Below, piece after piece: positions 1-9,328 of a stretch of DNA of 64,000 nucleotides. This DNA is from DATGSL01 sp964645585. Lineage in GTDB: Bacteria > Verrucomicrobiota > Verrucomicrobiia > Opitutales > T3Sed10-336. The DNA is taken from the NCBI GenBank assembly GCA_964645585.1, contig CAZYAN010000010.1:16358-80357 (forward strand), written 5' to 3'. Below the pieces are notes generated by a model. The model was not told the origin of the DNA, searched no databases, and saw only the letters and a program-made list of their open reading frames with translations. A program made the translations under genes and the position numbers. Positions within the stretch are counted from its first letter, which is position 1, and every line of letters starts with the position of its first letter.

Positions 1-2
1 CC

Positions 3-350
3 CTTGATTCGCACAACACCCAGCGCTACGTTTCGCCGGATGGCACGGTTCGTAACGAAGGTGATGTGCAAGTGAGTCCGCGCGGGCCTTACATGATCAG
101 CTATCGGTCGATCGTGCCGAAAGAGGAAGAGTGCGCCAACCTGTACGTCCCGGTTTGCCTTTCGGCATCGCACATCGCCTACGGATCGATTCGGATGGAG
201 CCCGTATTTATGATCTTGGGACATTCCGCTGCCACGGCCGCATCCATCGCCTTGGAGAAAGAAATCGCGGTCCAAGCGGTCGACTATGCACAACTTCGCG
301 AACAGCTTCTCGCTGAGGGTCAGCACTTGGACCTTACGGCCGCGCAATAG
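3..350 (+). CDS. FAD-dependent oxidoreductase, C-terminal end (partial)
   Basis: The window opens inside this gene, so only about 115 C-terminal residues are visible. The frame is open from base 3 to the TAG at 348-350. The segment NLYVPVCLSASHIAYGSIR, followed by MEPVFMILGHSAATAASIAL, is the usual C-terminus of the FAD_oxidored (PF12831-type) family that is abundant in Verrucomicrobiota and Planctomycetota. In that family this region closes the FAD pocket. The Rossmann glycine motif would lie upstream, outside the window. Substrate is unknown; many relatives are secreted and lie in glycan-degradation loci. The family call is from recognition of this tail only. Confidence 0.7.
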   Translation, partial: LDSHNTQRYVSPDGTVRNEGDVQVSPRGPYMISYRSIVPKEEECANLYVPVCLSASHIAYGSIRMEPVFMILGHSAATAASIALEKEIAVQAVDYAQLREQLLAEGQHLDLTAAQ

Positions 351-467
351 CGAATGAATCCGGCAGCCGGGCCAATCCGGCCGCCAAAACAGATTGACTC
401 GCCGAAAGCGGGTTTTCAAAAAAGGGCGAGCGACCGTCAGCGACGCTTTCACAACATCCCTGAAACC

Positions 468-1295
468 ATGAAAACAATAATTCGAGTTTTGCTCTGCATC
501 CCGCTCGCCGTGCTCCTTTTCACCGGTTGCGCGACAACCGAACCGCGAAGGGCTTCCGACGGCCTGACCGACGAAATGTACATGCGGCGGTTTTCGCATA
601 TCAACTGGGTCGAGATCGGCCGTTCCGTCGAAGGTCGTCCCATCTATAAAACCGAGTTCGGTTCCGGCGACGATGTAACACTCTTCTTTAGCTGCTTTCA
701 CGGCTCCGAGCGGGCGACTCCCCGGTTCGGATTTGAATTCGCCAACCTCCTTCATGAAAAGCAGTCCTTGCTCGCCGAGGGAAAACGGGTCGTCATCGTC
801 CCGATCCTCAACCCGGACGGTTTTGTCAAAGGAACACGGCGCAACGCGCGCAATGTCGATCTCAACCGCAACTACCCAACCGCAAACTGGGGTCGCCAGC
901 CGGCCGAAGGCAGCAAGGTTTACTTTGGAGAATCACCCGCCTCCGAACCGGAAACGCGAATCGTTCTGAAGCTGATGGCGGAGGTACAGCCAACAAAAAT
1001 TCTCACGATCCACCAGCCGCTCTATTGCAACAACCCCGACGGTCCAAACGGCATGGGCCTCGCCCGCCTGATGGCCGAATGGAACGGGTACCCAATTGAG
1101 CCCTACATCGGCTATCCTACCCCCGGCTCCTACGGCACCTACGCCGGCAGAGAACGCGGGATCCCCATGGTCACCCTGGAGCTGCCTCCCGGTGCGCCGG
1201 ATTCTCCAGAGTTCGATGAAATGTGGGCCAGAAACGAGGGTGCCCTGCTGGCCGTCGTAAACAGTCACCTCGAAGACCTTTCAACCGGCAAATAA
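468..1295 (+). CDS. M14 family zinc carboxypeptidase lipoprotein (MpaA-like)
   Basis: A 275-aa predicted lipoprotein. The ATG at 468 is preferred to an in-frame ATG at 354 because it starts directly at a signal peptide (MKTIIRVLLCIPLAVLL) ending in the lipobox LFTGC, whereas the upstream extension is basic and featureless. M14 hallmarks are present: the first zinc-ligand pair H..E in CFHGSE, the substrate-binding segment NARNVDLNRNYP, a third zinc ligand in ILTIHQP, and the catalytic Glu in VTLELPPG. Family members such as murein peptide amidase MpaA hydrolyse peptide bonds next to diaminopimelate. By inference this one trims murein peptides or imported peptides at the periplasmic face. Confidence 0.85.
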   Translation: MKTIIRVLLCIPLAVLLFTGCATTEPRRASDGLTDEMYMRRFSHINWVEIGRSVEGRPIYKTEFGSGDDVTLFFSCFHGSERATPRFGFEFANLLHEKQSLLAEGKRVVIVPILNPDGFVKGTRRNARNVDLNRNYPTANWGRQPAEGSKVYFGESPASEPETRIVLKLMAEVQPTKILTIHQPLYCNNPDGPNGMGLARLMAEWNGYPIEPYIGYPTPGSYGTYAGRERGIPMVTLELPPGAPDSPEFDEMWARNEGALLAVVNSHLEDLSTGK

Positions 1296-1322
1296 CGAAG
1301 GGCGAAGATGGCAGTTGGAGGA

Positions 1323-1365
1323 GTTGGGGCTTCAGTCCCATTCCGAGGCGCTAAAGCACCCACTC
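1323..1365. repeat. REP-like intergenic palindrome pair
   Basis: In the 213-bp space between the carboxypeptidase and the histidine kinase there is a pair of short stem-loop sequences: GGGGCTTCAGTCCC, then GGCGCTAAAGCACC (one mismatch). Similar CTTCAGT/CTGAA-loop hairpins occur at 47681-47742. They resemble REP-type extragenic palindromes. The remainder of the gap shows no convincing gene. Confidence 0.35.
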
Positions 1366-1508
1366 ATCCCCCTATTGCCGGTACCACTTTGCCTATTCTT
1401 CCCGCTGCGTTCCGTCCGCCTTTTTGTTTGTTCTTTTGTATCCATTACTTAGGTTTCGGTCATGTCGTCGTCTCCCTCGGTTTTGGTCTTTCCGAGAAAG
1501 AATAAACG

Positions 1509-3785
1509 ATGGCGGCAGATCCAAGGCGCGGACGGCGGATCAGTTTCCTGGCAAAGGTGCTGATTCCAGTCCTTGCGTTTTTGATTCTCCTTCCGCTCTT
1601 TACTCTCTGGACCGTGACGAGGCAGATGTCCCGGCAGGTTCTCGAAGATGCTCGGCAGCGCTTGGAAACAGCTGACGGGGTATTCGCTCATTCCCTCTCA
1701 ATTCGTTCCCGCAACCTCCTCACCCGCTACCAAAGCGTTGTCAATGAACCTCGTTTCAAAGCGGTCGCCAGCCTCGCCGATCCACGGACGATGACGGTCC
1801 ACCTCAACACCCTCCTTACGGAGATCAGCGGCGACGCCGAAATCATGCTTTTTCACCTGAGTGACGCGGAACTGCTCGCCGGCGCCCGCCGCCCACTCAA
1901 CCTCGACCTCGTGCTCTTCGCGGAAGCTGCCGCGGCAGCCGTCTCACAGGCGCTGAACGGTCAGCCATCCGTGACCACCATCGCTTTCGGCGACAGCATC
2001 TTCAATCTCATTTCCGCTCCGGTCACCATCAACGAACAGGTCGTCGGCGCTCTCACCGTCGGCGAACATCTCGGCGATAAAGTGATGCGCGAACTCAAGC
2101 TCCTCGCGCGGACGGACATCCTCATTTTGAGCGGAAACGCGATCGTGGCCTCCACGCTGGAAGACCGGAACCTCCACCGGATCCTCCTCGACGAGTTTGC
2201 CGGAGAGAGTTCGGACGCACAAGCCGTTCCGCGGGATCCCATGCGTCCCGTCATCCTCCGCGGGGAACATTTCCTCACATCAGCCGGCTTCATTCCGGCT
2301 GCAGTCGGCGGCAAGATCCAGTTTCTGCTCCTGTCATCCTACGAAAACCAATTGCGCGAATTTGAACAGGCACGCGCCGCGCTCCTCTGGTTCAGCGGCC
2401 TCGGCATTGCTGCGAGCGCCGGAGCCGTCTGGCTCCTGATACGCCGCGTCACCCAGCCGCTCCGAGAAATCACGGCGCACGCCGAAGCCGTCGGACAGGG
2501 GGATTTTTCCCGCCGCATCGAACGGTCCGCCAACGACGAGTGCGGCGACCTCGCCGACTCGTTCAACCGCATGACGCTGAACCTCCGCGCCTCCCGCGCC
2601 GAACTCGAGAAAACCGTCGAACGACTGCACGCGACGCAAAGTCAACTGGTGCAAAGCGAAAAACTTTCGGCGGTAGGTCAATTCGTCGCGGGCGTCACCC
2701 ATGAGCTGAACAATCCGCTCACCAGCATCATCGGCTTTTCTGAGCTGCTGCAAAACTCCGACCTGAGCGAGACAAACCGCAAATACGTCGACCACCTCGC
2801 ACGGAATACCGAACGCTGCCACAAGATCGTGCAAAGCCTGCTGAGTTTCTCCCGGCAGCAAGCAGCGGAACGGAAGCCGGTTAACATCAATGAGCTGATT
2901 GACGGCGTGCTCGAGATTGTCACCTACGACTTCCGCACGAACAACGTGACCGTCCTCCGAAACCTCAGTTCAAACCTTCCGCGCGTGCTCGCCGATCCCC
3001 ACCAGCTCCAGCAGATTTTCCTCAATATCCTGACGAACGCCCGCCAAGCGATGGAAGCGAATCCGGACGAGCGGAAGATCGAGATCGCCACCTCGGCCGG
3101 CCCGGAAGGCGTGCATATTATCTTTCAGGACAACGGTCCCGGCATCTCACGCGAGAGTTTGCCGCGAATTTTCGATCCGTTCTTCACAACCAAACCGATC
3201 GGCAAAGGTACCGGCCTCGGCTTGAGTCTCTCCTACGGGATCATCCAGGAACATGGAGGACGCATCTACGCGAAAAGCGAACCGGGGGCGGGAGCGGCCT
3301 TTCACATCGAACTGCCCCCCGACAGGTCCTCGCCTTCGGCTGCTGCGTCCAGTCTTTCCGCTGCCGATATGGCGACAGCGCCCATCCTCCCGGCCGCGGA
3401 TGCTCATGGCAACAGCAACGGCAACGGCCAGCAGGTTCTCGTGATCGACGACGAAGAATCCATTCTCGCCCTGATTCGCGCCATTCTTGAAGGAGATGGC
3501 TACCGAGTTGAAAGCACCAGCAACGGTGCCGCGGCGCTGCGGCAGCTCACCGAAGTCCATTACGATCTTGTCGTGTGCGACTGGAAGATGCCGGGATTAA
3601 ATGGTATTGAAATCTTCAAAACCGCGGCCGAGGCAAATCCCGAAATCACCCGCCGCTTTGTTTTCATGACGGGCGATGTGATCGCTGAAAATTTCAAGGA
3701 CTTTCTCAAGCAGCACTCGCTGCCCTGCCTCCCCAAGCCGTTTTCGATTCAAGAATTTCACTACATCGTCGGCGGTCTTTCTTAA
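1509..3785 (+). CDS. Hybrid sensor histidine kinase / response regulator
   Basis: A 758-aa hybrid two-component sensor. TM1 is at about 14-36. An extracytoplasmic Cache-like sensor of roughly 250 residues follows, then TM2 at about 289-312 and a HAMP linker. The HisKA segment AGVTHELNNPLTS places the phospho-acceptor at His398. HATPase boxes follow: N-box near 503, DNGPGIS near 541 and GTGLGLSLSYGI near 566. After an alanine-rich linker, a receiver domain begins at VLVIDDEES (about 643), with phospho-acceptor Asp691 in VVCDWKMPG and the conserved Lys in LPKPFS. No output domain or adjacent partner regulator is present, so phosphotransfer must go to an Hpt protein or distant regulator. The ligand is unknown. 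Confidence 0.9.
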   Translation: MAADPRRGRRISFLAKVLIPVLAFLILLPLFTLWTVTRQMSRQVLEDARQRLETADGVFAHSLSIRSRNLLTRYQSVVNEPRFKAVASLADPRTMTVHLNTLLTEISGDAEIMLFHLSDAELLAGARRPLNLDLVLFAEAAAAAVSQALNGQPSVTTIAFGDSIFNLISAPVTINEQVVGALTVGEHLGDKVMRELKLLARTDILILSGNAIVASTLEDRNLHRILLDEFAGESSDAQAVPRDPMRPVILRGEHFLTSAGFIPAAVGGKIQFLLLSSYENQLREFEQARAALLWFSGLGIAASAGAVWLLIRRVTQPLREITAHAEAVGQGDFSRRIERSANDECGDLADSFNRMTLNLRASRAELEKTVERLHATQSQLVQSEKLSAVGQFVAGVTHELNNPLTSIIGFSELLQNSDLSETNRKYVDHLARNTERCHKIVQSLLSFSRQQAAERKPVNINELIDGVLEIVTYDFRTNNVTVLRNLSSNLPRVLADPHQLQQIFLNILTNARQAMEANPDERKIEIATSAGPEGVHIIFQDNGPGISRESLPRIFDPFFTTKPIGKGTGLGLSLSYGIIQEHGGRIYAKSEPGAGAAFHIELPPDRSSPSAAASSLSAADMATAPILPAADAHGNSNGNGQQVLVIDDEESILALIRAILEGDGYRVESTSNGAAALRQLTEVHYDLVVCDWKMPGLNGIEIFKTAAEANPEITRRFVFMTGDVIAENFKDFLKQHSLPCLPKPFSIQEFHYIVGGLS

Positions 3786-3927
3786 ACGGATACAGCCGCT
3801 CCTTTTCTGATCCCAAGGAAGCCTCAACCTCTTTCGCTCCCAGCGGAGCCGGGAATAAAAAAGCCCCTCATCCGTCTTATCTTACGAGGATTCACACGCC
3901 TGCCGGAATCAGTCCGAACGCGCTCGC

Positions 3928-4470
3928 ATGGACGAATGGGAATTTGAACAGATTGTGAACACCTGGTACGATCCGCTCTACCGGTTCGCCTTCAGCCTTG
4001 CCCGCAATGCTGACGACGCGCTCGATCTCACCCAGTCCGCGTTCGCGCGATACGCGGAGAAGGGCCGTCATATCCGAGATGGCAGCAAGGCGAAATCGTG
4101 GCTCTTCACCGTGCTGTACCGGGAATTCATCAGCCAGAGGCGCCGCGGCTGGCGTCTGATTTTCCGGTCGCCTGAACTGCCGGAAACAGCGCACGAGGAG
4201 GCCGCATCACCGTCACCGGCACGTCAACTTGACTGCGCGGCCGCCCTCGACGCCCTCATGGAACTCGATGAAATTTACCGCGCGCCTCTCAGTTTATTTT
4301 ATCTCGAAGACCTCTCCTACCGAGAAATTGCCGAGATCCTCAACATTCCGGCGGGAACGGTGATGTCACGCCTGACTCGCGGCCGTCTCGCACTTCGCCG
4401 AGCACTCGATGACGGATCTCTCCAGCAAAACACGGAGCAGCAAGCCATCGACGAAAGGAAGCAGCCGTGA
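3928..4470 (+). CDS. ECF-type RNA polymerase sigma factor
   Basis: A 180-aa sigma-70 family protein with only regions 2 and 4, as in ECF sigma factors. Region 2 is seen at about 7-45 (WYDPLYRFAFSLARNADDA, then LDLTQSAFARYAEKG) and region 4 at about 115-165 (APLSLFYLEDLSYREIAEI, then IPAGTVMSRLTRGR). It directs RNA polymerase to an alternative promoter set. Its last bases overlap the GTG of the next gene by 4 bp, the usual translational coupling with a cognate anti-sigma factor. The 142-bp gap upstream could hold an autoregulated promoter, but no clear motif is visible. Confidence 0.9.
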   Translation: MDEWEFEQIVNTWYDPLYRFAFSLARNADDALDLTQSAFARYAEKGRHIRDGSKAKSWLFTVLYREFISQRRRGWRLIFRSPELPETAHEEAASPSPARQLDCAAALDALMELDEIYRAPLSLFYLEDLSYREIAEILNIPAGTVMSRLTRGRLALRRALDDGSLQQNTEQQAIDERKQP

Positions 4471-5258
4471 ACATCGAAGAAGCAAAGGCGATTCTCCGCG
4501 TGTGGCGTCCCGACGGGCGCGACCATGCCGACCCCGTGTTTCGAGAAGCACTCGAGCTGGCGCGCGAAACTCCCGAACTTCTCGAATGGCTGCACGAGCA
4601 ACAGGAATTCGACGCCGCCATGACCAGCAGCGTCCGGGCAATCCCGCCTCCGACTGAGGCCCGCGCCGAGATCCTCGCGCACGGCCGGATGGTCCTTCGC
4701 CATCGGCGTGCGCGCCGACGCGTCCGGCTGTTTGCATTTGCCGCCGCCTGCCTGTTAATCGCAGCCGGATGGTGGCGCATATCCACCTTGATCGACCGCG
4801 TCCTCCCCGCCCAGCCATACACGCTCGCCGGAGCGGCCGAACACCTTTCCGTTCACCACAAGTCGATGGAATTTTACTCCGATGACATCGCCGCCCTGCA
4901 AAGCTGGCTTCAGGAACGCCGGAATCCAGTTCCGCACGAGCTTCCCGGCAAGCTGCCCGAGCTGCGCGGATACGGGACACAGGACTGGCTCACGATGAAG
5001 GGGCGCATTTCACTGATGTGCCTCTACACCGACCGCCAGAACGGTTCAAATCAATACAATCGCCCAGGAGAATGGCTGCACTTTTTTGTCTTTCCGAAAA
5101 GTTTCGCGGGCTTGCCTGATGCGACCGATACACCGCAAACCATCGTTGGAAACCAATGGATTTTCATCGTGTGGAAGGAAGGTGAAAATGCCTTCGCCCT
5201 CGGGCTCCCCGCGCGCGAAGGCGCTGAAGACCTGCTGCGAAGTCTTCTCGACGCATAA
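4467..5258 (+). CDS. Membrane protein, probable anti-sigma factor
   Basis: A 263-aa protein starting with GTG that overlaps the sigma-factor stop codon by 4 bp. The N-terminal ~80 residues are charged and helical, facing the cytoplasm. A single TM segment (FAFAAACLLIAAGW) lies near 90-106. The remaining ~155 residues would be periplasmic. Size, topology and coupling to an ECF gene match anti-sigma factors. However, there is no recognisable zinc-binding H..C..C motif and I do not recognise the periplasmic domain. The role is therefore inferred mainly from position. Confidence 0.6.
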   Translation: MNIEEAKAILRVWRPDGRDHADPVFREALELARETPELLEWLHEQQEFDAAMTSSVRAIPPPTEARAEILAHGRMVLRHRRARRRVRLFAFAAACLLIAAGWWRISTLIDRVLPAQPYTLAGAAEHLSVHHKSMEFYSDDIAALQSWLQERRNPVPHELPGKLPELRGYGTQDWLTMKGRISLMCLYTDRQNGSNQYNRPGEWLHFFVFPKSFAGLPDATDTPQTIVGNQWIFIVWKEGENAFALGLPAREGAEDLLRSLLDA

Positions 5259-5451
5259 GATCGAATCGCCGCTCGCGAGCCCGAAACGAAAGCGCGCCGT
5301 TCGTACACCCGGCAGCGAAACTTTCTCCTCGTCGAGGGAATAAAGCTGACCGCTCGCGCGTTTCATGATTTAATCACATTGCGCGGGGCGCGCCTGATCG
5401 AAGGGTTGAGCCCGCGATTCTTTTGTAACGAAAACCCAAACCCTTTGAACG

Positions 5452-7842
5452 ATGATGACTTTCCCGAAGCCGATCTTCCTGGCTGGCGCGGTCGCGGCAA
5501 CCGCCTGTTGTTCGATTCACGCGGAATTCCCCGCCCTTCGTCTCGAGCCGATCGCGATCGGACAATTCTCTTCCCCGGTTGCCATAACCCATGCGGGCGA
5601 TGGATCGGGCCGTCTCTTTATCGCGGACCAGCGCGGCCGGATTTATATCCTCCACGACGGTGCCGTCCTCCCGGAACCGTTTCTCGATATCGAGAACAAA
5701 CTCGTCACGGAACGACCCGGCTTCGATGAGCGCGGTCTCCTCGGATTAGCCTTCCATCCCGAATACGCCACGAAAAGCGCGCCGGGCGAAGGACATTTTT
5801 ATATATACTACAGCGCGCCGTCTCCCGATGCGCCCGGAACCGCATCAGATCCGGTTGATCATCGAAGCGTCATCGCGGAATTCCGGGTCTCGGCTGAGAA
5901 CCCTAACCAGGCGGATCCGTCGAGCGAACGTGTTTTGCTCACCTTCAATCAGCCCCAGTTTAATCACAACGGCGGACAACTCGCATTCGGCCCCGACGAC
6001 GGCCTTCTCTACATTTCCACAGGCGACGGAGGCAGTGCCAATGACAACAACGCGGGCCACACAGGCGGTGACTCCTCCCAACCTTCCGGCGTACTGGGAA
6101 ACGCGCAGGACCTGACCCGACTTCTCGGAAAGGTCCTGCGCATCCAGCCGTTGGGCACGAACGGACCCGGCGGCCAGTATGGGATTCCTCCCGGCAATCC
6201 ATTCGTCAATTCGCCCGGCGGAGAGCGCGAGGAAATCTTCGCGTACGGTCTCCGCAACCCGTGGCGTTTTTCTTTCGACAAGCCTCCCGGCGAACCGCAG
6301 CGCCTGTTTCTCGCCGACGTCGGGCAGGGCCGCTTCGAAGAAATTAATCTGATCATCCCCGGCGGAAACTACGGCTGGCGCGCATTTGAAGGTTTCTCGG
6401 ATTTCGATCCGACGGCTCCGTCCAGCGGACCGTATGAGGAACCGATCGCATCCTATTCCCGAAACGGTCAATCCGGGGACAGCGGGCTGCCAGAGATCGG
6501 TATCAGCGTGACAGGCGGGTACGTCTATCGCGGTACAGCCATTCCCGAACTTCAAGGGAAATATATTTTCGGCGACTGGTCCACCAGCTTCGGGGCACCG
6601 AACGGAACCCTTCTTGGACTCGAAGAATCAGCACCAGGCGTATTCGATCTATCGATACTTGAAATCGAAGGCGGTAATCCCATTGGGCGGTTTATTCCTT
6701 GCTTTGGTGTGGACGAACAGGGGGAAATCTACGTCGGCACAAAAATGTCTCTGGGTCCGTCGGCCCCTCATCCCGATACCGGCGAACCGGCCGGGCAGCT
6801 GTTCAAGATTGTCGCACAAGCGGAACCGGTCGAAATCACGCTCGTCCCGTCCCGCGACAACTCGATCTATTCCGACTTTCCCAATAACTCGAATGGCGCC
6901 GGCGACCTCTTTGCCGGAAGGATCCAGTCGGGCGACGGCGTTCGCCGCGCCCTGCTCCAGTTCGATCTCGATGAAGTTCCAGCTGGATCGCAAATAATCG
7001 ACGCGACGCTTTCGCTAACCGTCAACATGACAACGACAGGCAGCTTCGACTTCTCCCTCCACCGTCTGCTTCGCGACTGGGGTGAGGCCGGTTCTTTCGG
7101 AACAGGAACGGGAGGGCCCGCACAAACCGGCGATGCAACGTGGTCCAACGCATTTCATCCTGGCGACGCCTGGTCCGCGGCCGGCGGCGATTTCGTCTCC
7201 TCGGCGAGCGCAACCACGGCGGTAGGCGCGCTGGGACAATACCAGTGGACGTCGCCGCAGCTCGCTGATGATGTTCAACAGTGGCTCGACAATCCGGACC
7301 AGAATCACGGCTGGATCTTGCTCGGCAATGAAGCCACCCCCTCAGCCAAACGCATCCACTCGAGCGAAAGCGGCAACAGCGGCGCCCGGCCGGCGCTCAC
7401 CATTCACTATTTGGCAACCAGTGCGTTGTCACGCAGGCAAATTTGGGAGCGGGAGCATTTTCAGATCGGACAATACATCGATCCCGAGGACGATGCCGAC
7501 GGGGACGGGATTCCCGCACTCCTGGAATACGCTTGGGATCGGAATCCCGCGATTTCCGATGCCGACCCGAACGATCTGGCGCTCGCGCTCGGTCCGCCGA
7601 CTGCCACGATCCGTTTCCGACGCGACCCGCGCGCGGCCGACCTGAACTATATTCTGGAGGTTTCATCCGACCTCCAAAATTGGAGCGCAATCGTCACCTC
7701 CTCAAGCGGCGAACCGCCGTCCAATCCCGCCTTTCTCAGCGAATCTCCGGACCCGGCCAATCCGGAGCTGCGCATCGTCGAAGCCGCCCTCCCCTTCGAC
7801 CAGGATCGGCAATTCACCCGCCTGCGGGTGGAACGCCCATAA
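5452..7842 (+). CDS. Secreted PQQ-type sugar dehydrogenase with DNRLRE domain
   Basis: A 796-aa secreted protein. A signal peptide (about 1-23) precedes a six-bladed glucose/sorbosone dehydrogenase-type propeller at roughly 30-455. Family signatures are SSPVAITHAGDGSGRLFIAD, the catalytic-His motif NHNGGQLAFGPD, GLLYISTGDGG, YGLRNPWRFSFD and GGNYGWRAFEG. Residues ~460-655 form a DNRLRE/CBM96-like beta domain. The C-terminus has a DADGDGIPALLEYA calcium-loop-like segment and a final beta module common in Opitutae extracellular proteins. It probably oxidises a sugar or glycan end in the periplasm or outside the cell with a PQQ-like cofactor. No cytochrome domain is fused. The specific substrate cannot be read from sequence. 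Confidence 0.85.
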   Translation: MMTFPKPIFLAGAVAATACCSIHAEFPALRLEPIAIGQFSSPVAITHAGDGSGRLFIADQRGRIYILHDGAVLPEPFLDIENKLVTERPGFDERGLLGLAFHPEYATKSAPGEGHFYIYYSAPSPDAPGTASDPVDHRSVIAEFRVSAENPNQADPSSERVLLTFNQPQFNHNGGQLAFGPDDGLLYISTGDGGSANDNNAGHTGGDSSQPSGVLGNAQDLTRLLGKVLRIQPLGTNGPGGQYGIPPGNPFVNSPGGEREEIFAYGLRNPWRFSFDKPPGEPQRLFLADVGQGRFEEINLIIPGGNYGWRAFEGFSDFDPTAPSSGPYEEPIASYSRNGQSGDSGLPEIGISVTGGYVYRGTAIPELQGKYIFGDWSTSFGAPNGTLLGLEESAPGVFDLSILEIEGGNPIGRFIPCFGVDEQGEIYVGTKMSLGPSAPHPDTGEPAGQLFKIVAQAEPVEITLVPSRDNSIYSDFPNNSNGAGDLFAGRIQSGDGVRRALLQFDLDEVPAGSQIIDATLSLTVNMTTTGSFDFSLHRLLRDWGEAGSFGTGTGGPAQTGDATWSNAFHPGDAWSAAGGDFVSSASATTAVGALGQYQWTSPQLADDVQQWLDNPDQNHGWILLGNEATPSAKRIHSSESGNSGARPALTIHYLATSALSRRQIWEREHFQIGQYIDPEDDADGDGIPALLEYAWDRNPAISDADPNDLALALGPPTATIRFRRDPRAADLNYILEVSSDLQNWSAIVTSSSGEPPSNPAFLSESPDPANPELRIVEAALPFDQDRQFTRLRVERP

Positions 7843-7898
7843 TGCGGTAACGCGGCCGGGCCGCTCTGGCGCCGGCCGCATCCGCTCGGCGATGCCTG

Positions 7899-9224
7899 CT
7901 AGCGGATATGCTCGTTCAGCAAATTTTCGAGCAATTCCTGGCGACCGCTCCCACTCGGCGCCGCCTCTCCCTTTTCGAGGATATACGCTTCGAGTTCGCC
8001 AAACGTCGCTTGTCCTTCCTCGATTCGACGGCCGATCCCGCTGTTCCACGATGAGTAACGATCCCGAACAAAGTCGTCCAGCCTGCCATCCGCGCGAATG
8101 GAAGCAGCGATCTTCAACCCGCGGGCGAACGCGTCCATCCCCCCGATGTGCGCGTAAAAAAGATCGATCGGCTCAAAACTTTCCCGGCGCACCTTCGCGT
8201 CAAAATTCAGACCGCCAGTCGTAAAGCCTCCGAATTTCAGGAGAGCCAGCATCATCCGGGTCGTCATGTAAATATCGGTCGGGAATTGATCGGTGTCCCA
8301 ACCGATCAGCGTGTCACCGGTGTTGGCGTCGACCGAACCCAGCGCACCCGCCGCCCCGGCCACTTCCATTTCATGGTAGATTGTGTGCCCGGCGAGCGTC
8401 GCGTGATTGGTTTCAAGGTTCAGTTTAAAATGCTCGAGGAGGTCGTATTCCCGAAGGAAATTCAAGCAGGCTTCGGCATCGGAATCGTACTGATGCGTCG
8501 TTGGCTCCATCGGCTTCGGCTCTATATAAAACTGCCCCGTGAAGCCGATCTCTTTTTTGTACTCGACCGCCATATGCAAAAAACGTCCGAGGTTGTCGCG
8601 CTCCCGTTTCAAATCGGTGTTCAATAGCGTTGAGTAGCCTTCACGGCCGCCCCAAAACGTATATCCCAAACCGCCGAGTTCATGCGTCACCTCCATTGCC
8701 TTCTTCACCTGCGCGGCGGCGAACGCAAAAACGTCCGCATTGCAACTGGTCGCGGCGCCATGGACGTAACGCGGATTCGCAAAGAGCGACGCCGTTCCCC
8801 AAAGCAGGTGAATGCCGGTTCGCTCCTGCTCTTCCTTCAGCACCTTCACGACCTGATCGAGGTTGTCGTTCGTTTCCCGCAAACTCTTACCCTCCGGGGC
8901 GACATCACGGTCATGAAAACAGTAAAACGGCGCACCGAGTTTTTCGATAAATTCAAACGCGGCGCGCACCCGACGCTGCGCATTCTCGATCGAATCCGAT
9001 CCGTCATCCCACGGCCGGATCGCCGTTCCAGGACCAAACGGATCGGCCAGCGGATTACGGAAGGTGTGCCAGTAAACGACGGAGAACCGCAAGTGGTCCT
9101 TCATCGGTTTGCCATCCACAATCTCGTCGGGATTGTAATGTTTAAAGGCGAGCGGGTTCTTCGACTCCGGACCCTCAAAAGGTATGCGGCCGCCGACTTC
9201 GGGGAATGCGATTTTTTCAGCCAT
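7899..9224 (-). CDS. xylA: Xylose isomerase
   Basis: A 441-aa class II xylose isomerase, which interconverts D-xylose and D-xylulose in the cytoplasm. Diagnostic segments are FSVVYWHTFRNPLADPFG, the catalytic-His region APFYCFHDRD, GYTFWGGREGYSTLLNTD, the metal-binding FYIEPKPMEPTTHQYD and FKLNLETNHATLAGHT, and DTDQFPTD. Length and motifs are complete. It lies 104 bp downstream of the GH43 xylosidase on the same strand, so xylose released by that enzyme could enter metabolism directly. No xylulokinase (xylB) is present in the window. Confidence 0.97.
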   Translation of the reverse strand: MAEKIAFPEVGGRIPFEGPESKNPLAFKHYNPDEIVDGKPMKDHLRFSVVYWHTFRNPLADPFGPGTAIRPWDDGSDSIENAQRRVRAAFEFIEKLGAPFYCFHDRDVAPEGKSLRETNDNLDQVVKVLKEEQERTGIHLLWGTASLFANPRYVHGAATSCNADVFAFAAAQVKKAMEVTHELGGLGYTFWGGREGYSTLLNTDLKRERDNLGRFLHMAVEYKKEIGFTGQFYIEPKPMEPTTHQYDSDAEACLNFLREYDLLEHFKLNLETNHATLAGHTIYHEMEVAGAAGALGSVDANTGDTLIGWDTDQFPTDIYMTTRMMLALLKFGGFTTGGLNFDAKVRRESFEPIDLFYAHIGGMDAFARGLKIAASIRADGRLDDFVRDRYSSWNSGIGRRIEEGQATFGELEAYILEKGEAAPSGSGRQELLENLLNEHIR

Positions 9225-9328
9225 GGGTGCTTTCCGTACCTAACCCCCGGGTCGACTGAGTCAATGCGAAAGCACCGCCCGAATCCAAAAACTCAACCCG
9301 CCGCCGCTGCCCCGGCTGCATCCAAATA

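Noticed and set aside
1308..1505. A 65-aa frame between the carboxypeptidase and the kinase.
   Set aside because: Low-complexity composition, no ribosome-binding site, and it covers the REP-like palindromes.
3846..3885. Terminator after the hybrid kinase.
   Set aside because: The GCTCC/GGAGC stem is short and is followed by an A-run, not a T-run, on the plus strand.
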